Source: Halarcobacter mediterraneus
GTDB taxonomy: Bacteria; Campylobacterota; Campylobacteria; Campylobacterales; Arcobacteraceae
Reading direction: 5' to 3'
DNA: 64,000 bases
Assembly: GCF_004116625.1 (NCBI RefSeq)
Contig: NZ_NXIE01000002.1
Span: 496,001-560,000, forward strand
The translations under genes and the position numbers were made by a program. Shown piece by piece: positions 18,045-28,993 of this stretch. The notes under the pieces were generated by a model. That model saw nothing but the letters and a program-made list of their open reading frames with translations, made no database searches and had not been told where the DNA came from. Numbering within the stretch: the stretch's first letter is position 1; each line of letters starts with the position of its first letter.

Positions 18045-19352
18045 CTAATTATGCCTTAGCTGATAGGTTATATCACCTGCACCTACTCCTAAAATAATTC
18101 CTTCTGTGAACTCTTTTATTATTTTTTTATCTTTTATCAACTCTATTTTACCCTCACTAGTTTTTATACTATCTGCAAAAATAGGATTATATAAAGCAAA
18201 CTCTTTTTCAAAATCTATTTCTATTTTTTGTTCACCTGGAATAGTCCAAATTGGTAAAATAATTAATTCATCACATCTTCTAAAACACTTTTTAAAACCA
18301 TCTAAATTATCATGTGTCCTACTATATTTATGTGGTTGCCAAATAACAACTCTTTTATCTATATTTGTTAAATTATCATATACTTCTACTGATTTCATTG
18401 TTGCTTCTATTTCAGTTGGGTGATGTGCATAATCATCAATAACTACAAAATTTTGCTGTTTTTGAACAATATCAAATCTTTTTTTGATTCCTTTATAGTC
18501 TTTTATATTTTCTCTTATTTGTTCAATATCCAGCTCATTTAAAGCTGCTAAAATTGATAAAGAAGCATCTAATGCAATATGATAACCAAATCCCCAAACT
18601 TCAAAAGAACCAAACTCTTTTAAATCAAATTTTGTATGGGGCTCTCCATCTTTAAGTAAGTATGATAAATTTTTAATATCTTTACTAGGATAAAGATATT
18701 GTGCTTCTTTGATATCTAAATCTTTTATATATTTATCTTCTGCATTTAAAACTTTTTTTGAAGCTAGATTTATAAACTTTTTATAGGCTTCAAAAAACTT
18801 TTCATAATCATATTGATAATACTCCATATGTTCTGGTTCTGCATTTGTAACAACTGCACAGTATGGGTTTGATAATAAAAAAGAAGCATCAGATTCATCT
18901 GCTTCAAAAGCAACTAAATCATTTACATATCTAAAATTAGAAGAAAAGTCTTTAGAAATAGCTCCTATTAAAGCTGAGCTTTGTAAGATTGAAGCTAAAA
19001 TTGCCGTAGTTGTAGACTTCCCATGAGCTCCGGCTACACAATAATTCTTTTTATCTCCTAAAACTATAGGTAATGCCTCTTTTCGTGAAAGTGTTCTAAT
19101 TTGTTTTAATCTAGCTTCAATAAGTTCAGGGTTTTCATCTGTAACAGCAGCTGAATAAATTACAATATCTAAATCATCACTAATATTTTTTGCATCTTGT
19201 GGACATGAAACTTTAATACCCTCTTCCACTAAAGCTTTTGTTATGGGAGTACTTTTTATATCCGAGCCACAAACCTCATACCCATCATTTTTTAAAAATC
19301 TTGCTAAGGCTGAAAGCCCTATTCCACCTATACCTATAAAATGTACTTTCAT
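18045..19352 (-). CDS. murC: UDP-N-acetylmuramate--L-alanine ligase
   Basis: First amino-acid addition in peptidoglycan precursor synthesis, in the cytoplasm. The nucleotide-sugar site HFIGIGGIGLSALA is at about 4-17. The Mur ligase P-loop GAHGKSTTTA is at about 109-118, with EADESDASFL, and WQPHKYSRT in the C-terminal domain. The 435 residues fit. The start ATG overlaps the stop of the upstream gene by one base (TAATG), so translation is likely coupled. Confidence 0.97.
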   Translation of the reverse strand: MKVHFIGIGGIGLSALARFLKNDGYEVCGSDIKSTPITKALVEEGIKVSCPQDAKNISDDLDIVIYSAAVTDENPELIEARLKQIRTLSRKEALPIVLGDKKNYCVAGAHGKSTTTAILASILQSSALIGAISKDFSSNFRYVNDLVAFEADESDASFLLSNPYCAVVTNAEPEHMEYYQYDYEKFFEAYKKFINLASKKVLNAEDKYIKDLDIKEAQYLYPSKDIKNLSYLLKDGEPHTKFDLKEFGSFEVWGFGYHIALDASLSILAALNELDIEQIRENIKDYKGIKKRFDIVQKQQNFVVIDDYAHHPTEIEATMKSVEVYDNLTNIDKRVVIWQPHKYSRTHDNLDGFKKCFRRCDELIILPIWTIPGEQKIEIDFEKEFALYNPIFADSIKTSEGKIELIKDKKIIKEFTEGIILGVGAGDITYQLRHN

Positions 19353-19933
19353 TAAGCGTCCAATAAATGTTTTAATTTTTCATACTCTTCTTTGAGTAAA
19401 ACTTTATTATCTAATAAATGCTGTCCTAGATTAAAGTTAAAGTTTGTAATAAAATAACCATATTTTTCTATACTATTACAAGAATTTAAATCAACTTGTT
19501 TTTCATAGAAATCATCAAGTGTAATTCTTTTTGATAAAGCTATTATATGAACTTGTATTGCATTTGATAGTAACTCATCTTCTACAATATTTGCTAATAC
19601 AAATAGTAAATCTTTTGAACCACTAAAATCTTCATAACTCCATTTTTCAATGCCATGTTCATATAAAGCTCTTATATAAAACATTTGTTCATTATCTAAA
19701 CTTAACTTTTTATCATTATTTACAATAGCATCTACTCTATCAAATGATATTTTTAAAATATTTTGATACACAGAATTAATTTTTTCTTCATCTAAGTCTA
19801 AAATCAATAAAGAATCTAAAACCTCATAAAGAGCAGCAATATCTTCTGTTGCAATTGCATTGATTCTTGTTTTTTCTAAATAGTCTAAGAATTCAGGATT
19901 TGTTCTTGCTTGGTTTAATTCTTCTTTATCCAT
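19352..19933 (-). CDS. Unknown protein between murC and dapC
   Basis: A 193-residue, acidic, mostly helical cytoplasmic protein that I do not recognise. It overlaps the end of dapC by 8 bp and the start of murC by 1 bp, so it is translationally coupled to two peptidoglycan-precursor genes. That context suggests an envelope-related role but shows no enzymatic motif. Confidence 0.75.
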   Translation of the reverse strand: MDKEELNQARTNPEFLDYLEKTRINAIATEDIAALYEVLDSLLILDLDEEKINSVYQNILKISFDRVDAIVNNDKKLSLDNEQMFYIRALYEHGIEKWSYEDFSGSKDLLFVLANIVEDELLSNAIQVHIIALSKRITLDDFYEKQVDLNSCNSIEKYGYFITNFNFNLGQHLLDNKVLLKEEYEKLKHLLDA

Positions 19934-21056
19934 CTAAAAAATCCTTTAATCTCGTCAGTACTTCTTTTGTTTTTTCTTCATTTTCAACTAAGGCAATTCT
20001 TACATATCCTTTTCCAATACCATTTCTTCCTAAGAAACTTCCTGGTAATACTTTAATATGTTTTTGCTCAAATAGTTTTTTTGTAAATTCTAATTCATTT
20101 TCAACTTTTAACCAAATATAAAAAGTTGCTTGAGGAGTTTTTACACCTAAAATCTCTTTTGCTAAAAGAAAATTCTTTTTATAGATTTTTCTAAACTCTT
20201 CAACATGAGATAAATCTTTCCAAGCTACTGCCGCTGCTTTTTGCAAAGGAACAGGACTTGCACATCCCACATAAGTTCTATATTTCATATATTCTTTTAG
20301 AATTTCTTTATCTCCTGCTATAAAACCACTTCTTAATCCAGGGGCTGAACTTCTTTTTGAGATTGAATTCATTACAAGAATATTCTTAAACTCATTATTT
20401 CCTGCAAAAATACTAGCTTCTAATAAAGAAACTGGTTTATCATTTTCTTCAAAGTATATTTCAGAATAACACTCGTCATTTACTAAAATAAAATCAAACT
20501 CTAAAGCTTTTTTAACCCAAGAAGCTAACTCTTCTTTTGTCATATTTGCAGAAGTAGGATTATTTGGATAATTTAAAATAACTAAGTCACATCTTTGTAA
20601 CTCTTCATCACTAAGTTGTGCTTTAAAACTATTTTCTTCAGTTAAATCAATATGAATTACTTCAGCACGACTTGCTATTGCCGCACCTTCATAAATTTGG
20701 TAAAATGGATTTGTAAAAGCCATTACTGGTTTTTCTTTATCAAATAAAGCAAATTGAGGAAAGTTAAAAAGAACTTCCCTTGTTCCAAAAGTTGGAATAA
20801 TTTCATCCATTTGAAGTTCCACATCAAATCTATTTTTTACAAAAGAAAGCATTGCTTCTTTTAACTCAGGTAAACCTGCACTTGCAGGATACTTTTGTAA
20901 ATCATTTGTAGTGTTTTTTAATTCATCTTGAATAAATTGTGGTGTTTCAAATTTTGGTTCACCAATTGTTAAAGCTGCTAACTCATAGTTTTCATTTGGT
21001 TTTATATCTTTTAACAACTCATTTAATTTTTCAAAAGGGTATTTTTCGAAATTCAT
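19926..21056 (-). CDS. dapC: Succinyldiaminopimelate transaminase (class I/II aminotransferase)
   Basis: PLP-dependent aminotransferase of 376 residues, probably for the lysine and meso-diaminopimelate pathway. It shows GEPKFETPQFI near the N-terminus, NPFYQIYEGAA, LNYPNNPTSA, and the PLP-lysine motif NSISKRSSAPGLRSGF. The campylobacterial dapC start 'MNFEKYPFEKLNELLKDI' is recognisable. Coupling to murC through a small gene supports a cell-wall role. Aspartate aminotransferase-like activity is the alternative. Confidence 0.85.
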   Translation of the reverse strand: MNFEKYPFEKLNELLKDIKPNENYELAALTIGEPKFETPQFIQDELKNTTNDLQKYPASAGLPELKEAMLSFVKNRFDVELQMDEIIPTFGTREVLFNFPQFALFDKEKPVMAFTNPFYQIYEGAAIASRAEVIHIDLTEENSFKAQLSDEELQRCDLVILNYPNNPTSANMTKEELASWVKKALEFDFILVNDECYSEIYFEENDKPVSLLEASIFAGNNEFKNILVMNSISKRSSAPGLRSGFIAGDKEILKEYMKYRTYVGCASPVPLQKAAAVAWKDLSHVEEFRKIYKKNFLLAKEILGVKTPQATFYIWLKVENELEFTKKLFEQKHIKVLPGSFLGRNGIGKGYVRIALVENEEKTKEVLTRLKDFLDG

Positions 21057-21064
21057 TTTTTTCC

Positions 21065-22492
21065 TTATTCTTCAATAACTGGGATTAATAATTGACTATA
21101 TTTTTTTAAATCAAATGCGATTAAATCGGGATTTGTATATAAGAACCTCCAAGAAAATCTTTGTTTAAACATCTCTTCTTTTAAAGGAAGAATTTGTAAA
21201 GTACTTTTTTGTTTTTTTAATTCTCTTATTGGATTATCATCACTTGAGATTATTTCAAGCTTTTGATTAAAGATTTTAGCAAGATTCTCAAAATGATTAA
21301 GTAAAGTAGTCTTATCTGCTTCTTTTCCTACTGGATCCATATCAAAAATCTTTGTTTTTGTTTTTAATTGACTTGCAACATCAAAAACTACAGGTGAAAT
21401 TTGTTCATAAGAGTTTATATCATTTATTACAACAATAGTTTTTTTGATACTTCCTGTAAGCTCTTCACCTAATTTAAAAATAGGTATTTTTAAATTTTTT
21501 AACTCTTTTGTTGCAGTTTTATCTTTAAACATTTCATTAGTCATTATTACCATACCAATATCATGTTTTCTCATATCATCTCTTAAGAGTTTTCTTATTC
21601 CAATATTATGATAATCCATTTTGATAAGAACAGAATCATCTCCATGAAAACTCTCTTTAATCAAAGATAAAAGTCCTACAGTAGTTGGTCTTGTAATACG
21701 AATAATCATTTTTGTATTTTTAAACATTTTATTTAAATATTTTATTTCTTTTATTACATCTTCTATTCTTTGCTTATTTTGAACATACATATCTAAATAA
21801 AAATATAAATGGTGTCCAAAAGGCATAGGAAATTGACCTTGAGACTTTCCTATTGCATTATAAACTTGCATTAACACCGTAGGCTTTCCAACTACAAGAA
21901 TAAGGTCATTTGGCTTTAAAATCAAAGAAGGCTTGATGTTTATTAGTTTTTCATTTCGATATAAAGCAAAAATTTTCCATTCATTTTGTTCTATTGAACC
22001 TATATATCTATAAGCATAAGAACTACCAAATGGAATTTTGATTTCCATAATTTCACCCTGTTTTAATCCAATATTTTGAGCCATTACAGGAATATTTGGT
22101 AATCGTTCAACCATACCATTTGCTAAAACTTCTATACCTTTATAAATATTAATATAAGGGTCTTCTATTTCTATTCCCCAATAATCAAGCATTGAAATAT
22201 GAAGTGTACTTTTTCTAGCTTTTATATTTTTTATAACATTTAACATTTCATCTTTTGAATTAAGTGCAATAAGTGCTTGAGTATGAATATCCTTATCAAG
22301 CACCATTGCTAACTTTGATTCTGAAGTCGGGTCAAATTTATAAAAAGTAAAATTTGAAGGTTTTTGTTCTGGAAGAATTGCATCATTCATATAAACAACA
22401 TCATAGTTGTTTTCTGTAGTATTTGATTCAACAATTCTACGCATTAATTTCTTGGCAACAATTCCATCTAAAATAATCAATATCTTTTTCAT
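21065..22492 (-). CDS. TrkA-like protein (COG3400 type) with RCK-N and TrkA-C regions
   Basis: A 475-residue cytoplasmic protein. An N-terminal Rossmann-like RCK domain (MKKILIILDGIVAKKLMRR...) covers about 1-115. A TrkA-C region (about 135-215) has ILKPNDLILVVGKP. The C-terminal half (about 225-475) is a second, poorly characterised domain. It is probably a ligand-gated regulator of potassium or other ion flux, but no channel gene adjoins it. It lies 8 bp before dapC in the same leftward run. Confidence 0.75.
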   Translation of the reverse strand: MKKILIILDGIVAKKLMRRIVESNTTENNYDVVYMNDAILPEQKPSNFTFYKFDPTSESKLAMVLDKDIHTQALIALNSKDEMLNVIKNIKARKSTLHISMLDYWGIEIEDPYINIYKGIEVLANGMVERLPNIPVMAQNIGLKQGEIMEIKIPFGSSYAYRYIGSIEQNEWKIFALYRNEKLINIKPSLILKPNDLILVVGKPTVLMQVYNAIGKSQGQFPMPFGHHLYFYLDMYVQNKQRIEDVIKEIKYLNKMFKNTKMIIRITRPTTVGLLSLIKESFHGDDSVLIKMDYHNIGIRKLLRDDMRKHDIGMVIMTNEMFKDKTATKELKNLKIPIFKLGEELTGSIKKTIVVINDINSYEQISPVVFDVASQLKTKTKIFDMDPVGKEADKTTLLNHFENLAKIFNQKLEIISSDDNPIRELKKQKSTLQILPLKEEMFKQRFSWRFLYTNPDLIAFDLKKYSQLLIPVIEE

Positions 22493-22546
22493 GCCAAGAT
22501 TATATCTAAAAGTATGTAAATTAAAATAAGGAGTATAGTTTCTTTT

Positions 22547-24142
22547 CTAAACTTCTAATGTTATTGTAAAAACAGCACCATTTTCAGCATTTTTTACACT
22601 TAATGTTCCATTCATATTATTTTCAATAATCATTTTTGACATATAAAGTCCTATACCTGTACCTTGACTTTGATGTTTCGTAGTAAAATAAGGATCAAAT
22701 ATTTTATTCATAATATCTTTTTTTATTCCACCAGCATTATCTTCAATCTCAAGATGTATTTGATTGTCTTCTTGATAAACTCTAATTTTAATCAAAGGTT
22801 TATCTATCTTTCTTTCTACTAAAACATCTTTTGCATTTGATAAAATATTTAAAACTGCTTGAGCAAATTCATTTGGGAAGCCTACAACTTTACAATTTTT
22901 ATTTATTATTTTTTCTACTTTTATATGATGAAATTTCAAACTTGCAGAAACTAAATCTAAAGATTGCTCTACTTTAGAAGGAATAAAAAATGCTTCTTCT
23001 TTTTTATTTGGTTTAAAAAAGTTTCTAAAGTCTTCTATCGTGTTAGATAAATATTTTGAAGTATTTATCAACATTTCTAAGCTTTCTATCTCTTTTTTTT
23101 CACTTGAAACCCCCATCTCTTTTTCAAGTTTTATTCCTGAGGCAACTGTTGAAATCAAAGATAAAGGTTGTCTCCATTGATGAGCGATATTTCCTAACAT
23201 TTCACCCATGGCTACAAATCTTGACTGCTGAATCAATAGTGCTTCTTGTTTTACACTTTTTGCAACTTCCTCTTTTACTTTATTATCTAAGTTTTTATTT
23301 AAAATTTCTAACTCATATGTTTTATCTTTTAATTGTCTATTAGCTTCATGTAACTCTATTGTTCTTTCTTCAACCCTATCTTCTAGTTTTTCATATGACT
23401 CTTTTAAAAGTTTTTGAGAAGATTGAATTTTAGAAATCATAGCATTAAAAGTTTTTGATAGTTGACCTATTTCATCATGACTTTTATATGTACTTCTTAA
23501 ATCTAAATTACCATCTGAAATTTTATTTGCAATATCATTTAAACTAATTATAGGTCTAGAAAGATTTTTTGCAACATAAAAAGAGAGTAAAAAAGTAATA
23601 AATAATAAAACAATAAAAAATATAAAAAAACTAACATACATACTTGAAATCTTTTTATCATACTCTTGTAAAGAAAAACCTAAATGAACATATCCCCAAG
23701 TCATTCCAGAAAAAATCATAGGATATGAATAATGAAATGTATTACTCTTAGAACTGCTATCTTTTATTATTATAGAAGAAGGTTCTTTCTTTTCTAAGAC
23801 CTTTATTTCATCATTTAAACTATTATTATAAGTCCAAGAGTCTTTTTTTATGTAAAAATATTCTTTATCTATTTTAGAAATAATTATGGTATCTAATAAT
23901 TCATGTTGTGAGATAAACTCATTATTAAACTCTACAATAAAAGCTTTATCATTTAAAACTATAGCATCTGAAATACTATACACAATAACTTTTGCCATTG
24001 TTTTAGCTTCTTGTTCCATTGATTTTAAAATTTCATTTTTTTGATTTGTAATATAATATATTGAAAAAAGTATTGAAAAAAATAAAATTGCAAAAAACAT
24101 CACAATAAATATTTTTGTAAATATTTTATTTGTTTTTATCAT
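22547..24142 (-). CDS. Membrane sensor histidine kinase with HAMP domain
   Basis: A 531-residue sensor kinase. Transmembrane helices lie at about 9-29 and 168-190, bracketing a periplasmic sensor region. A HAMP domain follows (about 191-245, LSRPIISLNDIANKISDGN), then a long coiled coil. Phospho-acceptor His321 is in IAHQWRQPLSLIS. The ATPase domain shows ILSNAKDVL, EDNAGGIKK and GTGIGLYMS. The catalytic part closely resembles the kinase at 7920-9941. The start overlaps the end of the upstream binding-protein gene by 17 bp. No response regulator is adjacent. Confidence 0.9.
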   Translation of the reverse strand: MIKTNKIFTKIFIVMFFAILFFSILFSIYYITNQKNEILKSMEQEAKTMAKVIVYSISDAIVLNDKAFIVEFNNEFISQHELLDTIIISKIDKEYFYIKKDSWTYNNSLNDEIKVLEKKEPSSIIIKDSSSKSNTFHYSYPMIFSGMTWGYVHLGFSLQEYDKKISSMYVSFFIFFIVLLFITFLLSFYVAKNLSRPIISLNDIANKISDGNLDLRSTYKSHDEIGQLSKTFNAMISKIQSSQKLLKESYEKLEDRVEERTIELHEANRQLKDKTYELEILNKNLDNKVKEEVAKSVKQEALLIQQSRFVAMGEMLGNIAHQWRQPLSLISTVASGIKLEKEMGVSSEKKEIESLEMLINTSKYLSNTIEDFRNFFKPNKKEEAFFIPSKVEQSLDLVSASLKFHHIKVEKIINKNCKVVGFPNEFAQAVLNILSNAKDVLVERKIDKPLIKIRVYQEDNQIHLEIEDNAGGIKKDIMNKIFDPYFTTKHQSQGTGIGLYMSKMIIENNMNGTLSVKNAENGAVFTITLEV

Positions 24143-25025
24143 TATACGCTCTTTTTAACTCCATATACTCATCATAAAAGTCTTCTAGTTTCTTTATATC
24201 ATTAAAACTTGTTTTTTTTATTTTTGTATTTCCTAAAACTTTTAAAACCTGTTGATAAGAATTATTAAAAGTACCATCTCTTACAATCAAATCAAAACCT
24301 TCTATAATTTTTTTAGGTGTATTTTTATGAAACATTCCAATACCATATAAAAAAATTGGTTCAGACTCTTTTATTATTGATACCTTCTTTAAAATTGCGG
24401 GATTTAATGAAACAATATCTTCAAAAATGCTTTTTCTAATAACTGTAAAATCAGCTTTATCAAAATATAAATCTAAAACTAAAGTAGAATCTTTTTGAAC
24501 TTTATTTTCTTTTTTAATAAGATTTTTATATGTTTGTTTTAAGCCTTTAAGAGTTAAGTAATCTAACCAATCATTGTAATTATTATTTGCAATAAAAGAG
24601 ACAAACCTCTTACCTTTTAAGTCTTTTAAACTTTTGATATTGGCTTTTTTATTTACAAGTAAAATATATTGTTGAAACTCTTGATTATGGTCGAAAGTAA
24701 AAAAGTATTTAGAAGCTTTCTTTAACGCCTCTTTATTTCTTAAATAATAACTTGTATAAGAAACTAAGCCATTAAATTTTAAATAGTTTACATAACTATT
24801 TAGAAAGTCACTTTTACTATTATCAATAAAGCTTACATTTACAATATGCTTTTTATCATGTAAGTTTTCAAACTCTTTTGAGATTCTTGTTATTACACTT
24901 TTTATTTTATTTTGATAAACCTTATTATAATTATTGATATTTACTGCAAAACTATAGCTTTCATCTAAAGGATTTGCATTTAGGAAATTAATTAAAAAGA
25001 TTAAACTAATAAATTTTTTTATCAA
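24126..25025 (-). CDS. PhnD-like periplasmic binding protein, probable sensor partner of the kinase
   Basis: An exported protein of about 300 residues with an N-terminal signal (KKFISLIFLINFLNA). The motif 'NIKSLKDLKGKRFVSFIANN' is typical of phosphate/phosphite/phosphonate-type (PhnD) binding proteins. The TTG at 25025 is preferred over the GTG at 25034 because AGGTGA lies correctly before it. It overlaps both a TolC-like gene and a histidine kinase gene, and there is no permease, so a sensory role is more likely than uptake. Confidence 0.75.
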   Translation of the reverse strand: MIKKFISLIFLINFLNANPLDESYSFAVNINNYNKVYQNKIKSVITRISKEFENLHDKKHIVNVSFIDNSKSDFLNSYVNYLKFNGLVSYTSYYLRNKEALKKASKYFFTFDHNQEFQQYILLVNKKANIKSLKDLKGKRFVSFIANNNYNDWLDYLTLKGLKQTYKNLIKKENKVQKDSTLVLDLYFDKADFTVIRKSIFEDIVSLNPAILKKVSIIKESEPIFLYGIGMFHKNTPKKIIEGFDLIVRDGTFNNSYQQVLKVLGNTKIKKTSFNDIKKLEDFYDEYMELKRAYNDKNK

Positions 25026-26469
25026 GTTGTTCACCTATAAGTTTATCAATCGTTGCTAAAGAAAGTAAATAATCATATGTATTTTTAAAGAGATCAACTT
25101 TTACATAAACTTCCATAAGCTGAGATTGAACTAAATCTCTTGTCTCTGCCATTTGATATTTATATGCTTTTAGATTCATTTGACTATTTTCATTTGCTGC
25201 TTGAACAGCCTCTTTTAATAAGTTTATTTGTTCATACCCAATACTACTTTTTAAAAACTCATTTTTAAGTTGTAAAGCAATAGCTTCTTCTAAAAACATT
25301 TTTTGCTCATTTAATATTTTCTTATCAACTTTTTTTTCTAAAACACTATTTCTTGTTCTGTTTCCATCAAAAAGTGAATACTTTACAACAAGCCCTAAAC
25401 TCCATCTATTTTCATCATCATCACTTAAATACCCATATTCATAAGAATTATAAGTATGACTTGCATTTGCAAAAAGATTCATCATAGGATAAGCATTTGC
25501 ATTTGCTTCTTTAATTTGAGCTTCTTTAACTTGTAATGCTAAATTTATACCTCTTATTTCAGGATTTAAACTATTTGCTTTCTTTATAAGTTCTTCTAAG
25601 TTTTTATTTTGCTTTAAAATATCTTTTTTATCATATATTAATTCTAATTTATCACTATATTTAAGACCCATTACATTTGATATAGCATTTTTAATTAACT
25701 CTTTATTTAAATATAATTTATTTAAAGATGATTTTAATAAAGATGTTAAAAGTTTTATATTTAAATAATCAGTTTGTTTAATTTTTAAATCTGTTCCATT
25801 TTCTAAAAAATCTTTTGTTAGGTCTCTACTAAACTGCATATTTTCATAAACTTCACTTAATAAAGTATATAACTCATCAGTAAGAATATAACCATAAAAA
25901 TATTTTTTCACATCAAAAATAACACTATTCTCATCTCTTACAATATTCTCTTTTTTTATAAGTTTATTTAATCTAGCTTGTTCAATTAAAGCTGAAATTT
26001 TACCACCTGTATAAATAGGATAGTTTAATTCAAGTTGACCTCTTACTGTATCCCTACCTCTTGCTATTGTATTCATATTTGCATTTATAGTTTGATTTTC
26101 AAAGGCACTTATAGGTAGAGAGTTTATATATGCTTGTTGAGCACTTCTTTCTGTAGGATTACTTATAGAAAGAGTACTTGCCAAAGCTAAAGTTTTTGTA
26201 AATTCAGAAGATAAAACAAAGTTTCCTCTTTGTTGATAAACTATATCTTTATTATCTCTGTTAGCATAAAGTATTAAATCTAAAGTAGGATAGTTTGCAC
26301 TTAAGGCTTGCTTATATTGGAAATCTGCAAGTTGTAGATTTAACTTTGAAATTGTGTTTAATCTATTATTTTTTAAAGCAAAAGTAATTGCCTTATTTAA
26401 GTCTACTTGTATTTCTTGAGAAAAAACATGAGACACTAAGATAAAAAGTAATATAAATATATTTTTCAT
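25006..26469 (-). CDS. TolC-like outer membrane efflux protein
   Basis: A 487-residue outer membrane channel of the OEP/TolC family with signal peptide MKNIFILLFILVSHVFS. The start 'VDLNKAITFALKNNRLNTISKLNLQLADFQYKQALSANYPTLDL' and a second repeat 'NSLNPEIRGINLALQVKEAQIKEANANAYPMMNLFA' are the tandem helical-hairpin halves of the family. No membrane-fusion or pump gene adjoins it. Instead it is the first gene of a leftward operon with a binding protein and a kinase. Confidence 0.85.
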   Translation of the reverse strand: MKNIFILLFILVSHVFSQEIQVDLNKAITFALKNNRLNTISKLNLQLADFQYKQALSANYPTLDLILYANRDNKDIVYQQRGNFVLSSEFTKTLALASTLSISNPTERSAQQAYINSLPISAFENQTINANMNTIARGRDTVRGQLELNYPIYTGGKISALIEQARLNKLIKKENIVRDENSVIFDVKKYFYGYILTDELYTLLSEVYENMQFSRDLTKDFLENGTDLKIKQTDYLNIKLLTSLLKSSLNKLYLNKELIKNAISNVMGLKYSDKLELIYDKKDILKQNKNLEELIKKANSLNPEIRGINLALQVKEAQIKEANANAYPMMNLFANASHTYNSYEYGYLSDDDENRWSLGLVVKYSLFDGNRTRNSVLEKKVDKKILNEQKMFLEEAIALQLKNEFLKSSIGYEQINLLKEAVQAANENSQMNLKAYKYQMAETRDLVQSQLMEVYVKVDLFKNTYDYLLSLATIDKLIGEQLDKKIY

Positions 26470-26507
26470 TTTTCTTCCTCGCGCAAATTATATTAAGAAT
26501 CAATTAA

Positions 26508-27728
<1,221 letters not shown>

Positions 27729-27758
27729 TCTCAAATTGATTTTACTCTAACAATAAAA

Positions 27759-27854
27759 TTATAAAAGAGCAAGTATGAAAGCCAATATAATTCCTATAAT
27801 AGCACAAATTATAAAAGTCGTAAAAATATTTAGTGGGTTATCAAAATAATTCAT
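27759..27854 (-). CDS. Possible 31-residue single-pass membrane protein
   Basis: An ATG-to-TAA frame encoding a 31-residue peptide that starts MNYFDNPLNIFTTF and continues as one clean hydrophobic helix (IICAIIGIILAFILALL). It fills the gap between tgt and the array. No good Shine-Dalgarno is visible, and such a short frame may be chance. It is supported only by the helix. Confidence 0.35.
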   Translation of the reverse strand: MNYFDNPLNIFTTFIICAIIGIILAFILALL

Positions 27855-28891
27855 AAAAATATTATATCAAAAAGATATAAAAGGGTAGATAGGATATGTT
27901 TTAGTTCAAGAAGAACAACATTAAAAGCCCCATTTGGTTGGGTAGGATTTCAATGCATTATATGTTTTAGTTCAAGTAAAAAAAGAGTTTGAAAGTGATT
28001 CGGCTTTTGAATTTCAATACATTATATGTTTTGATTCAAGTCTATAATTTAAATGGAGATATTAATATCACTCCTGAATTTCAATACATTATATGTTTTG
28101 ATTCAAGTTCAAGTGAATTTAATAGACTTGTTGAAGCTTATTGATTTCAATACATTATATGTTTTGATTCAAGCTAAAATTGAACTAACTGCATATCTTC
28201 TAAAGTATGATTTCAATACATTATATGTTTTGATTCAAGACGATGTAAGAGACGAGGTAAATACACTAAGAAAATTTCAATACATTATATGTTTTGATTC
28301 AAGGGGTTAATACTTGGTCTATAATGGTTAAAAAACCTAGATTTCAATACATTATATGTTTTGATTCAAGATTGACTTAAAGAAGTATCTTCTAAACTCT
28401 CGAACATTTCAATACATTATATGTTTTGATTCAAGACACAAAGTATGAATGAATGGGTACAAGATGTTTTATTTCAATACATTATATGTTTTGATTCAAG
28501 CTAGGCTATTTTCTATTGATTTACTTGTTTCGTCTATTTCAATACATTATATGTTTTGATTCAAGATCTGCAGCTACACTTACCTTAGAACCTTTTATAT
28601 AATTTCAATACATTATATGTTTTGATTCAAGACACAGTCTGCTTTAGAATATTCTAAGGAAGGTACATTTCAATACATTATATGTTTTGATTCAAGAGAA
28701 ATAACTTTAGCTAAGATTAAAGGCAGAGATTGATTTCAATACATTATATGTTTTGATTCAAGGTAATTTTAGCTTGTGCTAATTCTCCAACAGAATAATT
28801 TCAATACATTATATGTTTTGATTCAAGGGTATAACGAGATAGTAAAAGGTGTGTCTCATAGATTTCAATACATTATATGTTTTGATTCAAG

Positions 28892-28993
28892 TTAGCAGAC
28901 CATGTCACGCCATTTTCTCCAATTTTTATTTCAATACATTATATGTTTTGATTCAAGATAACCCAAAGCCCACGCTTGAGCAATAGCTGTCCA
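28892..28993 (-). repeat. Duplicated two-spacer block, copy 1 (older side of array)
   Basis: Spacer 28892-28927 (begins TTAGCAGACCATG), one repeat, and spacer 28958-28993 (begins ATAACCCAAAGC) occur again, identical and in the same order, at 31508-31609. The spacers outside the block differ. Confidence 0.95.
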
